Origin: Paraburkholderia sp. NMBU_R16
GTDB lineage: Bacteria > Pseudomonadota > Gammaproteobacteria > Burkholderiales > Burkholderiaceae
Direction: 5' to 3'
Length of the DNA: 64,000 bases
Assembly: GCF_013282575.1 (NCBI RefSeq)
Contig: NZ_JAAAYE010000016.1
Location: 51,053 to 115,052 of the forward strand
Part shown: one piece after another, positions 37,780 to 49,522 of the stretch
How the letters are laid out: every line of letters begins with the position of its first letter
Numbering within the stretch: the stretch's first letter is position 1
Translations under genes and position numbers: made by a program
Notes under the pieces: model-generated
The model's input: only the letters and a program-made list of their open reading frames with translations
The model's database searches: none
Told to the model about the DNA's origin: nothing

Positions 37780-38808
37780 ATGCAGACCACGCGCGCCAAA
37801 AACGTGACGCTGGCAATAGCGGTGGCGATGCTCGCCGGGTGTGCGTCGGTTCAGACGCCCACCCCGGGCGACCCACTGGAGAGCGTGAATCGCGGCGTGT
37901 TCAAATTCAACGATACGCTCGATACCTATGCGTTGAAGCCCGTCGCGAAGGGCTACCAGCAGGTCGTGCCGGAACCGGTGCGCAGGAGCGTCACGAACTT
38001 CTTCTCGAACATCGGCGATGTCTATATCGCCGCGAACGAGTTGCTGCAGCTGAAAATCGCGGACGGCGTCGGCGACATCATGCGGGTGACGATCAACACG
38101 CTGTTCGGCGTGGGCGGCCTGTTCGATGTCGCGACGCTGGCGAAGCTGCCCAAACATGCTGCGGACTTCGGGATCACGCTCGGCCATTATGGCGTGCCGT
38201 CGGGCCCCTACCTCGTCCTCCCGTTACTGGGACCGAGCACGGTGCGCGACGCAACGGGTCTCGTCGTCGATTACTATGGCAATCCGCTGACGTACGTGCA
38301 GCCGTCTTCGGTGAGTTGGGCGCTGTATGGCCTGAATCTCGTCAATACGCGCGCCAATTTGTTGACGACGGTCGACGTGCTGTCGGGCGCGGCGCTCGAC
38401 AAGTATTCGTTCGTGCGCAACGCCTATCTGCAGCGGCGGCGCTTCCTGATCACGGGGGGCGACGGCGACGGTGCCCAACTGCCGAACTACGATCAGTCGC
38501 TGCCGAAGTACGACGACGATGGGGCGGCGCCTGGCGCCGCTGGACCCGGGGCCGGAGCCGCCGTGACGCCGGGTGCGACGGGTGCTACCGGTGCGGCAGC
38601 GCCGGCATCCGCTCCCGCTCCGGCTTCGTCTGCGGCGCCGTCCGCTCCTGAACCGGCCTCGGGCGCGCAGCCGGCCGCGGCGGCATCGGCGGCGTCCGCG
38701 ACGGCGGTACCGGCGCCGCTGGGTGGACCCAGTGACGGAACGGTGCCCGGCCAGCAATACGTGCCGCCGCCGCAACGCACGGGCTTGCCGATGATTCGTC
38801 TGAAGTGA
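37780..38808 (+). CDS. mlaA: Outer-membrane lipoprotein MlaA (VacJ)
   Basis: Outer-membrane donut-like lipoprotein that removes mislocalised phospholipids and hands them to MlaC. It has 342 aa with a lipobox (MLAGCAS, Cys21). The VacJ core spans about 30-235, with DPLESVNRGVFKFND, NELLQLKIADG and HYGVPSGPYLVLPLLGPS. Residues about 245-325 are a low-complexity Ala/Pro/Gly/Ser tail, absent from enteric MlaA. Its place between mlaD and mlaC departs from E. coli, where mlaA is unlinked. GGAGAA precedes the ATG. Confidence 0.95.
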   Translation: MQTTRAKNVTLAIAVAMLAGCASVQTPTPGDPLESVNRGVFKFNDTLDTYALKPVAKGYQQVVPEPVRRSVTNFFSNIGDVYIAANELLQLKIADGVGDIMRVTINTLFGVGGLFDVATLAKLPKHAADFGITLGHYGVPSGPYLVLPLLGPSTVRDATGLVVDYYGNPLTYVQPSSVSWALYGLNLVNTRANLLTTVDVLSGAALDKYSFVRNAYLQRRRFLITGGDGDGAQLPNYDQSLPKYDDDGAAPGAAGPGAGAAVTPGATGATGAAAPASAPAPASSAAPSAPEPASGAQPAAAASAASATAVPAPLGGPSDGTVPGQQYVPPPQRTGLPMIRLK

Positions 38809-38860
38809 CTTTTCGCGGTAACACTTGGACACGAATCTTGCGAGGCCGTGCGACATGAAT

Positions 38861-38909
38861 CCTGCCGAGCCGTGCAAGATGCGGGCTGAACTTGCACGAT
38901 TCGGCGGGG
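38861..38909 (+). other. Long imperfect hairpin between mlaA and mlaC
   Basis: CCTGCCGA-GC-CGTGCAAG pairs with CTTGCACG-AT-TCGGCGGG around a 12-base loop. Just upstream is an imperfect ~24-base direct duplication of the left arm (38833-38856 versus 38857-38880, about 18 of 24 identical). No T-tract follows. Likely an mRNA element. Confidence 0.55.
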
Positions 38910-38946
38910 CTCCAACCTCAGCGTTTCTTCGATATCAGGGTTGACG

Positions 38947-39591
38947 ATGAAAAAATTCTTTCTGATTCCACTTTTCGCGGCGCTCCTTTCGTTTGCCGGT
39001 GCGGCGTTCGCCCAGACGAACGCCGGCGGCGTCGATGCGAGTTCGCCCGACGTCATGATCAAGACGGTCACCAACCAGGTGCTCGATACGATCCGCGCGG
39101 ACAAGTCGATCCGCTCGGGCGACATCAACCGCATCACGGAAGTGGTCAACAAGCAGATCCTGCCCTACACGGACTTCCGCCGTACGACGCAACTGGCGAT
39201 GGGCCGTGCGTGGCGCCAAGCGACGCCGGAGCAGCAAGACCAGATGGTCGAGCAGTTCAAGATGCTGCTGATCCGCACCTATGCGGGCGCGCTGTCGCAG
39301 TTCCGCGACCAGCAGGTCCAGTTCAAGCCGTTCCGCGCGGCGCCGACCGATACGGACGTCGTCGTGCGTAGCGCGGTGATCAACAACGGACAGCCGGTCG
39401 AGCTCGACTATCGTCTCTACAAGACGCCGCAGGGCTGGCGCGTCTACGATCTGAACGTTGCCGGCGCATGGCTCATTCAGGCGTATCAGCAGCAGTTCGC
39501 CCAGAAGATCAACGAAAGCGGCGTGAGCGGGCTGATCCAGTTCCTCACCGAGCGCAACCAGCAGCTTGCCGCCGGCAAGCAGCCGACGTGA
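38947..39591 (+). CDS. mlaC: Periplasmic phospholipid-binding protein MlaC
   Basis: Soluble shuttle that carries phospholipids between MlaA and MlaD. It has 214 aa and a signal peptide cleaved after AFA (about residue 22). MlaC/Ttg2D blocks include QILPYTDFRRTTQLAMG, FKMLLIRTYAGAL and YRLYKTPQGWRVYDLNVAGAWLI. AGGG six bases before ATG 38947 favours it over the upstream TTG at 38941. The stop overlaps the mlaB start. Confidence 0.96.
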   Translation: MKKFFLIPLFAALLSFAGAAFAQTNAGGVDASSPDVMIKTVTNQVLDTIRADKSIRSGDINRITEVVNKQILPYTDFRRTTQLAMGRAWRQATPEQQDQMVEQFKMLLIRTYAGALSQFRDQQVQFKPFRAAPTDTDVVVRSAVINNGQPVELDYRLYKTPQGWRVYDLNVAGAWLIQAYQQQFAQKINESGVSGLIQFLTERNQQLAAGKQPT

Positions 39592-39902
39592 GCACCCCAA
39601 TGAGCCGCTTTGCCTTGGGCACGGCGCTCACCCACGCGAGCGCGAAAAGCGTGCTTGCGGCCGGCTTGACGAGCATTGCGGGCGGCGCGACGGGCGTGGA
39701 CTGCGCCGCGCTCGCCGAATTCGATTCGTCGGCACTCGCGGTACTGCTCGCATGGCAGCGCGCAGCCGAGGCGCGCGGCAGCGCGTTCGAGATCGTCAAT
39801 GTGCCGCAGGGGCTGGCAAGCCTCGCCGCGGTGTACGGTGTGGATGCGCTTCTGACGGCGCGACACCGCTCGGCCCCCGAAGGCGTCACGGCACCGCTTT
39901 GA
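39588..39902 (+). CDS. mlaB: STAS-domain protein MlaB
   Basis: Small cytoplasmic STAS protein that binds MlaF and supports its ATPase activity. The protein is 104 aa. The STAS core has VDCAALAEFDSSALAVLLAW, with the conserved serine region before the helix. The GTG at 39588 overlaps the mlaC stop (GTGA) and was chosen for that coupling; an ATG at 39600 is also in frame. It completes the mlaFEDACB set. Confidence 0.88.
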   Translation: MSTPMSRFALGTALTHASAKSVLAAGLTSIAGGATGVDCAALAEFDSSALAVLLAWQRAAEARGSAFEIVNVPQGLASLAAVYGVDALLTARHRSAPEGVTAPL

Positions 39903-39983
39903 GCCGCAGTCGCGGCACCGCCGTGGCGCAATGCTCCGGCGGTCCAGAGCCACGCGCGCCAAGTGAGCCGCCTCGACTTGGCC

Positions 39984-39989
39984 TATAAT
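39984..39989 (+). promoter_or_regulatory. -10 element of a possible internal promoter
   Basis: A perfect TATAAT in the 223-base gap between mlaB and the ABC-2 ATPase gene. A small perfect hairpin (CCCGGA-TTTT-TCCGGG, 40017-40032) follows in the leader. No clear -35 is seen. Confidence 0.45.
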
Positions 39990-40125
39990 CAACCGTTTTT
40001 TCGGGTATGCGATCGGCCCGGATTTTTCCGGGATGCGACGCGGCGCTGCCGTGGCGCCAGCCCGGCGATCAGGTCCAGTCACGTCTAAACAAAGGCGCGC
40101 CACTCGCGAAAGGCCGCGCACATCC

Positions 40126-41052
40126 ATGTCAGCGATAGAAATCCGCAACGTCAAGAAGCGCTACAAGGCGCTGCAAGCGCTCAAGGGCGTCAGCTTGACG
40201 ATCGACGAAGGCGAATTTTTCGGCCTGCTCGGCCCGAATGGCGCAGGCAAGACCACGCTCATCAGCATCCTGGCCGGATTGGCTCGGGCGGACGAAGGTA
40301 GCGTCTCGGTGCTCGGCCACGATGTCGTGTCCGATTTCCGCGGCGCGCGCCGCTCGCTCGGGGTCGTGCCGCAGGAACTCGTGTTCGATCCGTTTTTCAC
40401 CGTGCGTGAAACGCTGCGCATTCAATCGGGCTACTACGGCCTGCATCGCAACGATGAATGGATCGACGAGGTGATGGCCAATCTCGATCTCACCGAGAAG
40501 GCCGATGCGAACATGCGCGCGTTGTCGGGCGGCATGAAGCGGCGCGTGCTCGTCGCGCAGGCGCTGGTGCACCGGCCGCCCGTGATCGTCCTGGATGAGC
40601 CCACGGCCGGTGTCGACGTCGAGCTGCGACAAACGCTCTGGAAATTCATTTCGCGGTTGAACCGCGAAGGGCACACGATCGTGCTGACGACTCACTATCT
40701 GGAAGAAGCCGAGTCGCTGTGCGGCCGCATTGCGATGCTGCGCCGCGGGGAAGTCGTGGCGCTCGATCGCACGCGCGACCTGCTCGCGCGTTTCGCCGGC
40801 ATGCAGCTTTTTCTGCGCTTGTCCGCGGGGGTGTTGCCGGCGGAGCTGCGCGCGCTCGAGGTCGACGCGACGCCGCCAGGTGCGCGCGAGCATCTGTTGC
40901 GGCTCGCGAGCTATGACGATGTGGAGCCCATTCTCGCGCGCTGTCGCGAGCAAGGGTGCGCGTTCGACGAAATCGACGTACGCAAGGCGGACCTGGAGGA
41001 CGTTTTCGTCCAATTGATGAGCGGTCCCGAACTGGTGGAGGGACTGGCATGA
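40126..41052 (+). CDS. ABC-2 type exporter ATP-binding protein (YadG-like)
   Basis: A 308-aa ATPase. It has Walker A LLGPNGAGKTT, Q-loop VVPQELVFDPFF, signature ALSGGMKRRVLVAQAL, Walker B VIVLDEPTAGVD and the H-loop TTHYLEEAE, followed by a C-terminal DUF4162-like region. It pairs with the permease gene overlapping by 4 bases. E. coli YadGH is the closest familiar pair; the substrate is unknown. Its position between mlaB and ibaG may mean an envelope role, which is inference from neighbours. Confidence 0.9.
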   Translation: MSAIEIRNVKKRYKALQALKGVSLTIDEGEFFGLLGPNGAGKTTLISILAGLARADEGSVSVLGHDVVSDFRGARRSLGVVPQELVFDPFFTVRETLRIQSGYYGLHRNDEWIDEVMANLDLTEKADANMRALSGGMKRRVLVAQALVHRPPVIVLDEPTAGVDVELRQTLWKFISRLNREGHTIVLTTHYLEEAESLCGRIAMLRRGEVVALDRTRDLLARFAGMQLFLRLSAGVLPAELRALEVDATPPGAREHLLRLASYDDVEPILARCREQGCAFDEIDVRKADLEDVFVQLMSGPELVEGLA

Positions 41053-41834
41053 TGTATCCCCACACTCAGGCTCGCGGCATGACCGGCTTTCGCACGCTCT
41101 TTTACAAAGAGATTCTGCGTTTCTGGAAGGTCTCGTTCCAGACGGTGCTCGCGCCCATCGTCACGGCGTTGCTCTATCTGACGATCTTCGGCCATGCGTT
41201 GCGCGGACGTGTCGAGGTCTATCCCGGCGTCGAATATACGAGCTTTCTGATTCCGGGGCTCGTCATGATGAGCGTGCTGCAAAACGCGTTTGCCAACAGC
41301 TCGTCGTCGCTGATCCAGTCGAAGATCACGGGCAATCTCGTGTTCGTGCTGCTGCCGCCGCTCACGCACTGGGAGATATTCGGCGCCTATGTGCTTGCAT
41401 CCGTCGTGCGTGGACTCGCCGTCGGGGCGGGCGTCTTCATCGTGACGATCTGGTTCGTGCCGATGACATTCGCGGCGCCGCTTTATATCGTGCTCTTCGC
41501 CGCATTCGGTTCGGCGATTCTCGGCACACTCGGCCTCATCGCCGGTATCTGGGCCGAGAAGTTCGATCAGCTCGCGGCGTTCCAGAATTTTCTGATCATG
41601 CCGCTCACGTTTCTCTCGGGCGTGTTCTACTCGACGCATTCGCTGCCCGAGCTCTGGCGGCATGTGTCGCGGCTCAATCCGTTTTTCTACATGATCGACG
41701 GTTTCCGCTACGGCTTTTTCGGCGTGTCCGACATCGATCCACTTGCGTGCCTGGCCGTCGTCGCCGTTTTCTTCGCGCTGATCGCCGCGTTCGCGATGCG
41801 TCTCATCGCGTCCGGCTACAAGCTGCGTTATTGA
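41049..41834 (+). CDS. ABC-2 type exporter permease (YadH-like)
   Basis: A 261-aa membrane protein of the ABC-2 family with about six spans. It carries the family C-terminal motif region LSGVFYSTHSLPELWRHVSRLNPFFYMIDGFRYGFFG. The ATG overlaps the ATPase stop (ATGA), so the two make one transporter. The substrate is not predictable. Confidence 0.92.
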   Translation: MMYPHTQARGMTGFRTLFYKEILRFWKVSFQTVLAPIVTALLYLTIFGHALRGRVEVYPGVEYTSFLIPGLVMMSVLQNAFANSSSSLIQSKITGNLVFVLLPPLTHWEIFGAYVLASVVRGLAVGAGVFIVTIWFVPMTFAAPLYIVLFAAFGSAILGTLGLIAGIWAEKFDQLAAFQNFLIMPLTFLSGVFYSTHSLPELWRHVSRLNPFFYMIDGFRYGFFGVSDIDPLACLAVVAVFFALIAAFAMRLIASGYKLRY

Positions 41835-41847
41835 GGAGTCATGAACC

Positions 41848-44100
<2,253 letters not shown>

Positions 44101-44152
44101 GCGGTGCGACGAGCCGACTTGGCAACGCGCGCCTTACCGAACGGATACCAGC

Positions 44153-45475
44153 ATGTCTTTGAAGATTCGCAAACTCGATTCGAGCGCCGCCGATTTCGAC
44201 GCGACGCTCGCGGCGGTGCTCGCCTTCGAGGCGAGCGAGGATGACGCGATCGAGCGCTCGGTTGCACAGATTCTCGCCGACGTGAAAGCGCGCGGCGACG
44301 AAGCCGTGCTCGAGTACACCAACCGCTTCGATCGGCTCGACGCCACCAGTGTGGCAGCGTTGGAGCTGCCCCCGGCCGCGCTCGAGGCGGCGCTGGAGAG
44401 CCTCCAGCCGAAACAGCGTGCCGCGCTCGAAGCGGCGGCCGCGCGCGTGCGCGGCTACCACGAGAAGCAGAAGATCGAATGCGGCAGCCATAGCTGGCAA
44501 TACACGGAAGCCGACGGCACGGTGCTCGGTCAGAAAGTCACGCCGCTCGATCGTGCCGGCATCTATGTGCCGGGCGGCAAGGCCGCCTATCCGTCGTCCG
44601 TGCTGATGAACGCCGTGCCGGCGCGCGTGGCCGGCGTACGCGAGATCGTCATGGTCGTGCCGACCCCCGACGGCGTGCAAAACCCGCTCGTGCTGGCGGC
44701 TGCGCTCTTGGGCGGAGTCGATCGCGTCTTCACGATCGGCGGCGCGCAAGCGATCGGTGCGCTTGCATACGGAACTCAGACGGTGCCTGCCGTCGACAAG
44801 ATCTGCGGTCCCGGCAACGCGTACGTGGCGTCGGCCAAACGACGCGTGTTCGGCACGGTGGGCATCGACATGATCGCCGGCCCGTCGGAGATCCTCGTGC
44901 TGTGCGACGGAACGACGGATCCTCGGTGGATCGCGATGGATCTTTTCTCGCAGGCCGAGCACGACGAGCTCGCACAGTCGATCCTGCTGTGCCCGGACAA
45001 AGCATTCATCGCGCGCGTGGAGGAGGCGATTGCCGAGCTCTTGCCGACGATGCCGCGCCGCGACGTGATTCAGCGTTCGCTCGAAGACCGTGGCGCGCTC
45101 GTCAAGGTGCGCGACATGGCCGAGGCCTGCGCGATCGCGAACCGGATCGCGCCGGAGCACCTCGAGATTTCGGCGCTCGAGGCACAGCAGTGGGCGAACG
45201 AAATCCGTCATGCCGGAGCGATCTTCATCGGCCGCTTCACGAGCGAGAGCCTCGGCGATTACTGCGCCGGCCCGAATCACGTGCTCCCGACCTCGCGTAC
45301 CGCGAGATTTTCGTCGCCGCTCGGCGTCTACGACTTTTTCAAGCGCTCGAGCGTGATCGAAGTCAGTGCCGAGGGGGCGCAAACGCTGGGCGAGATCGCG
45401 GCGGAACTCGCCTATGGGGAAGGGCTGCCGGCGCATGCCAAGAGCGCCGAATACCGCATGAAGCAAACCGGCTGA
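44153..45475 (+). CDS. hisD: Histidinol dehydrogenase HisD
   Basis: Zinc enzyme for the last two oxidations, histidinol to histidine. It has 440 aa. Family blocks include [56 protein letters not shown], the zinc-site EHDE and APEHLE, and ITSES-like FTSESLGDY with GPNHVLPT. It lies between hisG and hisC. Confidence 0.98.
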   Translation: MSLKIRKLDSSAADFDATLAAVLAFEASEDDAIERSVAQILADVKARGDEAVLEYTNRFDRLDATSVAALELPPAALEAALESLQPKQRAALEAAAARVRGYHEKQKIECGSHSWQYTEADGTVLGQKVTPLDRAGIYVPGGKAAYPSSVLMNAVPARVAGVREIVMVVPTPDGVQNPLVLAAALLGGVDRVFTIGGAQAIGALAYGTQTVPAVDKICGPGNAYVASAKRRVFGTVGIDMIAGPSEILVLCDGTTDPRWIAMDLFSQAEHDELAQSILLCPDKAFIARVEEAIAELLPTMPRRDVIQRSLEDRGALVKVRDMAEACAIANRIAPEHLEISALEAQQWANEIRHAGAIFIGRFTSESLGDYCAGPNHVLPTSRTARFSSPLGVYDFFKRSSVIEVSAEGAQTLGEIAAELAYGEGLPAHAKSAEYRMKQTG

Positions 45476-45486
45476 GAGCGACGACC

Positions 45487-46560
45487 ATGACCCGACCGCA
45501 AGACATCATCCGCCCCGACGTGCTGGGTATGACGAGCTATCCCGTTCCCGATGCAACGGGGCTCGTCAAGCTCGATGCGATGGAAAATCCGTTCACGCTG
45601 CCCGAGGCGCTCGCCACGGAGCTCGGCGAACGCCTCGCGGGCGTGGCGCTCAATCGCTATCCGGCGCCGCGTCCGGCCGCGCTCATCGAAAAACTGAAGC
45701 GGGTAATGGGTGCGCCCGCGGGCAGCACCGTGTTGCTCGGCAACGGCTCGGACGAGATCATCAGCATGATCGCCGTCGCCTGTGCGAAGCCGGGCGCGAA
45801 GCTGTTGGCGCCCGTGCCCGGCTTCGTCATGTATCAGATGTCGGCGAAATTCGCGCAACTCGAATTCGTCGGCGTGCCGCACCGGCCCGATCTGACGCTC
45901 GATACCGACGCAATGCTGGCCGCGATCGCCGAGCACGCGCCGGCCATCGTCTACCTGGCCTATCCGAACAACCCCACCGGCACGCTGTACCCGGACGCCG
46001 ATATCGAGCGGATCATCGCGGCGGCCACCCAAAGCCTCGTCGTCATCGACGAGGCCTACCAGCCGTTTGCCCAGAAAAGCTGGCTTTCGCGCGTACTGCA
46101 GTTCGACAACGTCGTGGTCATGCGCACCGTGTCGAAACTCGGGCTCGCGGGAATCCGGCTCGGCTATCTGGTGGGCTCGCCCGCCTGGCTCGACGAGCTC
46201 GACAAGGTTCGCCCGCCGTATAACGTCAATGTCCTGACGCAGGCGGCGGCCGAATTCATGCTCGATCATGTCGAGGATGTGCTGGAAGTCCAGGCCGCCC
46301 GGTTGCGTGCCGAGCGCGAGACTCTGGCGCAGGCCATCGCAGCGCTGCCGGGTACGACCGTGTTCCCGAGTGCAGGCAATTTTCTGCTCGTGCGGGTGCC
46401 CGACGCGGACGCGGTGTTCGAAACGCTGCTGGCCGCGCGGGTTTTAATCAAAAACGTGGGTAAAATGCACCCGTTGCTGACCGATTGTGTGCGTTTGACC
46501 GTGGGTACGCCCGAAGAGAATGCCCAAATGCTGGCCGCACTCAAGCTCATATTGAAGTAA
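45487..46560 (+). CDS. hisC: Histidinol-phosphate aminotransferase HisC
   Basis: PLP aminotransferase that makes histidinol phosphate. The protein is 357 aa. LDAMENPF is the family N-terminal block. It also has GSDEIISMI, the [10 protein letters not shown] segment, IDEAY and the PLP lysine Lys217 in [14 protein letters not shown]. The ATG lies 11 bases after hisD. Confidence 0.97.
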   Translation: MTRPQDIIRPDVLGMTSYPVPDATGLVKLDAMENPFTLPEALATELGERLAGVALNRYPAPRPAALIEKLKRVMGAPAGSTVLLGNGSDEIISMIAVACAKPGAKLLAPVPGFVMYQMSAKFAQLEFVGVPHRPDLTLDTDAMLAAIAEHAPAIVYLAYPNNPTGTLYPDADIERIIAAATQSLVVIDEAYQPFAQKSWLSRVLQFDNVVVMRTVSKLGLAGIRLGYLVGSPAWLDELDKVRPPYNVNVLTQAAAEFMLDHVEDVLEVQAARLRAERETLAQAIAALPGTTVFPSAGNFLLVRVPDADAVFETLLAARVLIKNVGKMHPLLTDCVRLTVGTPEENAQMLAALKLILK

Positions 46561-46573
46561 CTACTGAAAATTC

Positions 46574-46609
46574 GTGCCGTCGTCGCCCTGGGCGTACGGC
46601 GGCCGGCAC
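46574..46609 (+). other. Intercistronic hairpin hisC-hisB
   Basis: GTGCCG pairs with CGGCAC, enclosing further pairing (CCGT/ACGG and CGCC/GGCG). No T-tract. Confidence 0.4.
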
Positions 46610-46650
46610 ATTTCGCCCCACACCCTTTGCAGTCAGATTCGAGGTTTTCC

Positions 46651-47238
46651 ATGCGCGTAGCGGAAGTCGTTCGCAATACCAGCGAAACGCAGATCCGTGT
46701 CAAGGTCAATTTGGACGGTACCGGTCAGCAAAAGCTCGCTACCGGCGTGCCGTTTCTCGACCACATGCTCGACCAGATCGCCCGTCACGGCTTGATCGAT
46801 CTCGAGGTCGAGGCGCAGGGCGACCTCCATATCGACGATCATCACACGGTCGAAGACACGGGTATCACGCTCGGCATGGCTTTCGCCCAGGCGGTCGGCG
46901 ACAAAAAGGGTATTCGCCGCTACGGCCACGCCTACGTACCGCTCGACGAGGCGCTCTCGCGGGTGGTGGTCGACTTCTCGGGGCGGCCGCTGCTGGACAT
47001 GCACGTGCCGTTCACCCGCGCGCGCATCGGCACGTTCGATGTCGATCTGGCGAGCGAATTCTTTCGCGGCTTCGTCAATCATGCGAAGGTGACGCTCCAT
47101 ATCGACAATTTGCGCGGCGCGAACGCGCATCATCAGATGGAAACGGTCTTCAAGGCGTTCGGCCGGGCGTTGCGCATGGCAGTCGAACTCGATGAACGCG
47201 CGGTGGGGCAGATTCCGTCGACCAAAGGCACTCTTTAA
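46651..47238 (+). CDS. hisB: Imidazoleglycerol-phosphate dehydratase HisB
   Basis: Dehydrates imidazole glycerol phosphate. It is the 195-aa monofunctional type, without the N-terminal phosphatase domain of enteric HisB. Metal-binding motifs are [23 protein letters not shown] and the C-terminal [17 protein letters not shown] six bases before ATG 46651 sets the start. Confidence 0.97.
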   Translation: MRVAEVVRNTSETQIRVKVNLDGTGQQKLATGVPFLDHMLDQIARHGLIDLEVEAQGDLHIDDHHTVEDTGITLGMAFAQAVGDKKGIRRYGHAYVPLDEALSRVVVDFSGRPLLDMHVPFTRARIGTFDVDLASEFFRGFVNHAKVTLHIDNLRGANAHHQMETVFKAFGRALRMAVELDERAVGQIPSTKGTL

Positions 47239-47277
47239 AGCGAGGACGGCTCACCGGCGCGCGCGCCGCGCACACCG

Positions 47278-47898
47278 ATGGATCTTCTCAAATCGTTTAT
47301 TTCACTGCTGGCGCTGATCAATCCGATCGGCGCCGTGCCGTTTTTCCTGAGCCTGACGTCCGAACATTCGGAGGGCGAGCGGCGACGCACGATTCGCATC
47401 GCTTCGATTTCGGTGTTTTGCGTGATTGCCGTCACGACGCTGCTCGGCCAGCAAATCATCGGCTTCTTCGGCATCTCGGTCGGCTCGCTGGAAGTCGGCG
47501 GCGGCATCATCATGCTGCTGATGGCTATCAGTATGCTCAACGCGCAGGTCGGCAACGCGCGCGCCACGGCGGAGGAGCGCGACGAAGCGGAATCGAAAAA
47601 CAGCATCGCGGTCGTGCCGCTCGCGATCCCGCTGCTGACGGGGCCGGGTTCGATCAGTACGGTGATCGTCTATGCGGCGAGCGCGCATCATTGGTACGAC
47701 CGGCTCGGGCTCGTGGCGATCGGCCTGGCCATCGCGGTCATCTGCTTCGGAACGCTGAGACTCGCGGAGCCGATTGCCCGCTGGATTGGACAGACCGGTA
47801 TCAATATCGGCACGCGGTTGATGGGTTTGATGTTGTCGGCGCTGGCGGTGGAGTTCATCGTCGACGGATTGAAGGCGTTACTGCCTAACTTGAGATGA
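47278..47898 (+). CDS. MarC/SNARE-like family integral membrane protein
   Basis: A 206-aa protein with six hydrophobic segments. It has the MarC-family blocks [36 protein letters not shown] and [20 protein letters not shown]. MarC proteins have no established transport function. It sits inside the his array between hisB and hisH and overlaps hisH by 4 bases, so it is translated with the pathway genes. A link to histidine metabolism is not shown. Confidence 0.93.
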   Translation: MDLLKSFISLLALINPIGAVPFFLSLTSEHSEGERRRTIRIASISVFCVIAVTTLLGQQIIGFFGISVGSLEVGGGIIMLLMAISMLNAQVGNARATAEERDEAESKNSIAVVPLAIPLLTGPGSISTVIVYAASAHHWYDRLGLVAIGLAIAVICFGTLRLAEPIARWIGQTGINIGTRLMGLMLSALAVEFIVDGLKALLPNLR

Positions 47899-48536
47899 AG
47901 ACGTCAATTGCGATTGTGGATTACGGGATGGGCAACCTGCGCTCGGTGCAGCAGGCGCTGAAAAAGGCGGCCCCGGAAGCGGACGTGGCGATCGTCGATC
48001 GGCCCGAAGGCATCCGCACCGCCGATCGCGTCGTGCTGCCCGGCCAGGGCGCGATGCGCGATTGCATGCGCTCGTTGCGCGAATCGGGGCTCGAGGAGTC
48101 GGTGCTCGAGGCGGCGCGCACCAAACCCTTGATGGGCGTGTGTGTCGGCGAGCAGATGTTGTTCGACTGGAGCGAGGAAGGCGATACGAAGGGGCTGGGC
48201 CTGCTGCCCGGCAAAGTCGTGCGCTTCGAGCTCGATGGCCGGCTGCAGGACGACGGTTCGCGCTTCAAGGTGCCGCAAATGGGCTGGAACCGCGTCCGGC
48301 AGACGGCGCCGCACCCGCTGTGGGACGGCGTGCCCGATGGCAGCTTTTTTTATTTCGTGCACAGCTACTATGCCGTGCCCGACAATCGCGCGCATACGGC
48401 CGGGGAAACGGACTACGGCGGGCTGTTTGCGTCGGCAGTGGCCCGCGACAACGTGTTTGCGACGCAGTTTCACCCCGAAAAGAGCGCGGAGTCGGGGCTG
48501 CGCGTTTATCGCAACTTCGTGCACTGGAACCCTTGA
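47895..48536 (+). CDS. hisH: Imidazole glycerol phosphate synthase subunit HisH
   Basis: Glutamine amidotransferase that passes ammonia to HisF. It has 213 aa with catalytic Cys83 (MGVCVGEQ), His193 and Glu195 (FHPEKS), and the oxyanion-strand region LPGQGAM. The ATG overlaps the marC-like gene stop (ATGA). Confidence 0.97.
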   Translation: MKTSIAIVDYGMGNLRSVQQALKKAAPEADVAIVDRPEGIRTADRVVLPGQGAMRDCMRSLRESGLEESVLEAARTKPLMGVCVGEQMLFDWSEEGDTKGLGLLPGKVVRFELDGRLQDDGSRFKVPQMGWNRVRQTAPHPLWDGVPDGSFFYFVHSYYAVPDNRAHTAGETDYGGLFASAVARDNVFATQFHPEKSAESGLRVYRNFVHWNP

Positions 48537-48606
48537 ATGTCGCGCTTTTTGCATCGAAATGACGGCTTGAGCGTCGAAAGAGTGTACTAAACTAGCGAGA
48601 CGGTTC

Positions 48607-48636
48607 GCCGGTGCGCCCGTATCCAGGCGCGCCGGC
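48607..48636 (+). other. Intercistronic hairpin hisH-hisA
   Basis: GCCGGTGCGCC, an 8-base loop, GGCGCGCCGGC. An 11-base stem with one G-T pair in the 142-base gap, without a T-tract. Confidence 0.5.
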
Positions 48637-48678
48637 GGGCATCCACGATATCCAACCATCCAGACTTACGCGATTGCT

Positions 48679-49431
48679 ATGCTGCTGATTCCCGCCATCG
48701 ACCTCAAGGACGGTCAGTGCGTGCGCCTGAAACAAGGGGATATGGACCAGGCCACGATATTCTCCGAGGACCCTGCCGCGATGGCCCGTCACTGGGTCGA
48801 TCGCGGTGCGAGGCGGCTGCATCTCGTCGATCTGAACGGGGCATTTGCCGGCAAGCCGAGAAACGAGGAAGCAATCCGAGCGATCATCGAGGAAGTCGGT
48901 AACGAGATTCCCGTCCAACTGGGCGGCGGCATCCGCGACCTCGAAACGATCGAACGGTACCTCGACGACGGCCTCTCGTATGTGATCATCGGCACCGCGG
49001 CCGTGAAGAATCCCGGTTTCCTGCAAGACGCCTGCACGGCGTTCGGCGGCCACATCATCGTCGGGCTCGACGCCAAGGACGGTAAGGTCGCCACCGACGG
49101 CTGGAGCAAGCTGACGGGTCACGAAGTCGTCGATCTTGCACAGAAATTCGAAGACTACGGTTGCGAATCGATTATCTACACCGATATCGGGCGCGACGGC
49201 ATGCTCCAGGGCATCAACATCGAGGCGACGGTACGGCTTGCCCGCGCGGTGAAAATCCCGGTGATCGCGAGCGGCGGTTTGTCCAGCCTGGCGGATATCG
49301 ATTCGCTGTGCGAAGTCGAGGACGAAGGCATCGAAGGCGTCATTTGCGGGCGCGCGATCTATTCGGGCGATCTCGATTTCACCGCGGCGCAAACGCGCGC
49401 CGATACCTTGCGCGAATCGGACGACGCTTAA
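48679..49431 (+). CDS. hisA: Phosphoribosylformimino-5-aminoimidazole carboxamide ribotide isomerase HisA
   Basis: TIM-barrel isomerase converting ProFAR to PRFAR. It has 250 aa. Catalytic Asp8 is in [14 protein letters not shown], and the second Asp is in [25 protein letters not shown] and [11 protein letters not shown] are the phosphate-binding blocks. It is related to HisF two positions downstream. Confidence 0.97.
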   Translation: MLLIPAIDLKDGQCVRLKQGDMDQATIFSEDPAAMARHWVDRGARRLHLVDLNGAFAGKPRNEEAIRAIIEEVGNEIPVQLGGGIRDLETIERYLDDGLSYVIIGTAAVKNPGFLQDACTAFGGHIIVGLDAKDGKVATDGWSKLTGHEVVDLAQKFEDYGCESIIYTDIGRDGMLQGINIEATVRLARAVKIPVIASGGLSSLADIDSLCEVEDEGIEGVICGRAIYSGDLDFTAAQTRADTLRESDDA

Positions 49432-49471
49432 GCGCCGTACCCGCGCAACTCATCGCTCTCGAAAGGACGGC

Positions 49472-49496
49472 GCCGCCCGCTTTCGCGAAGGGCGGC
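49472..49496 (+). other. Intercistronic hairpin hisA-hisF
   Basis: GCCGCCC, an 11-base loop, GGGCGGC, in the 91-base gap. No T-tract. Confidence 0.4.
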
Positions 49497-49522
49497 CCAT
49501 CAGCAGCGGCACCTGCACCATC

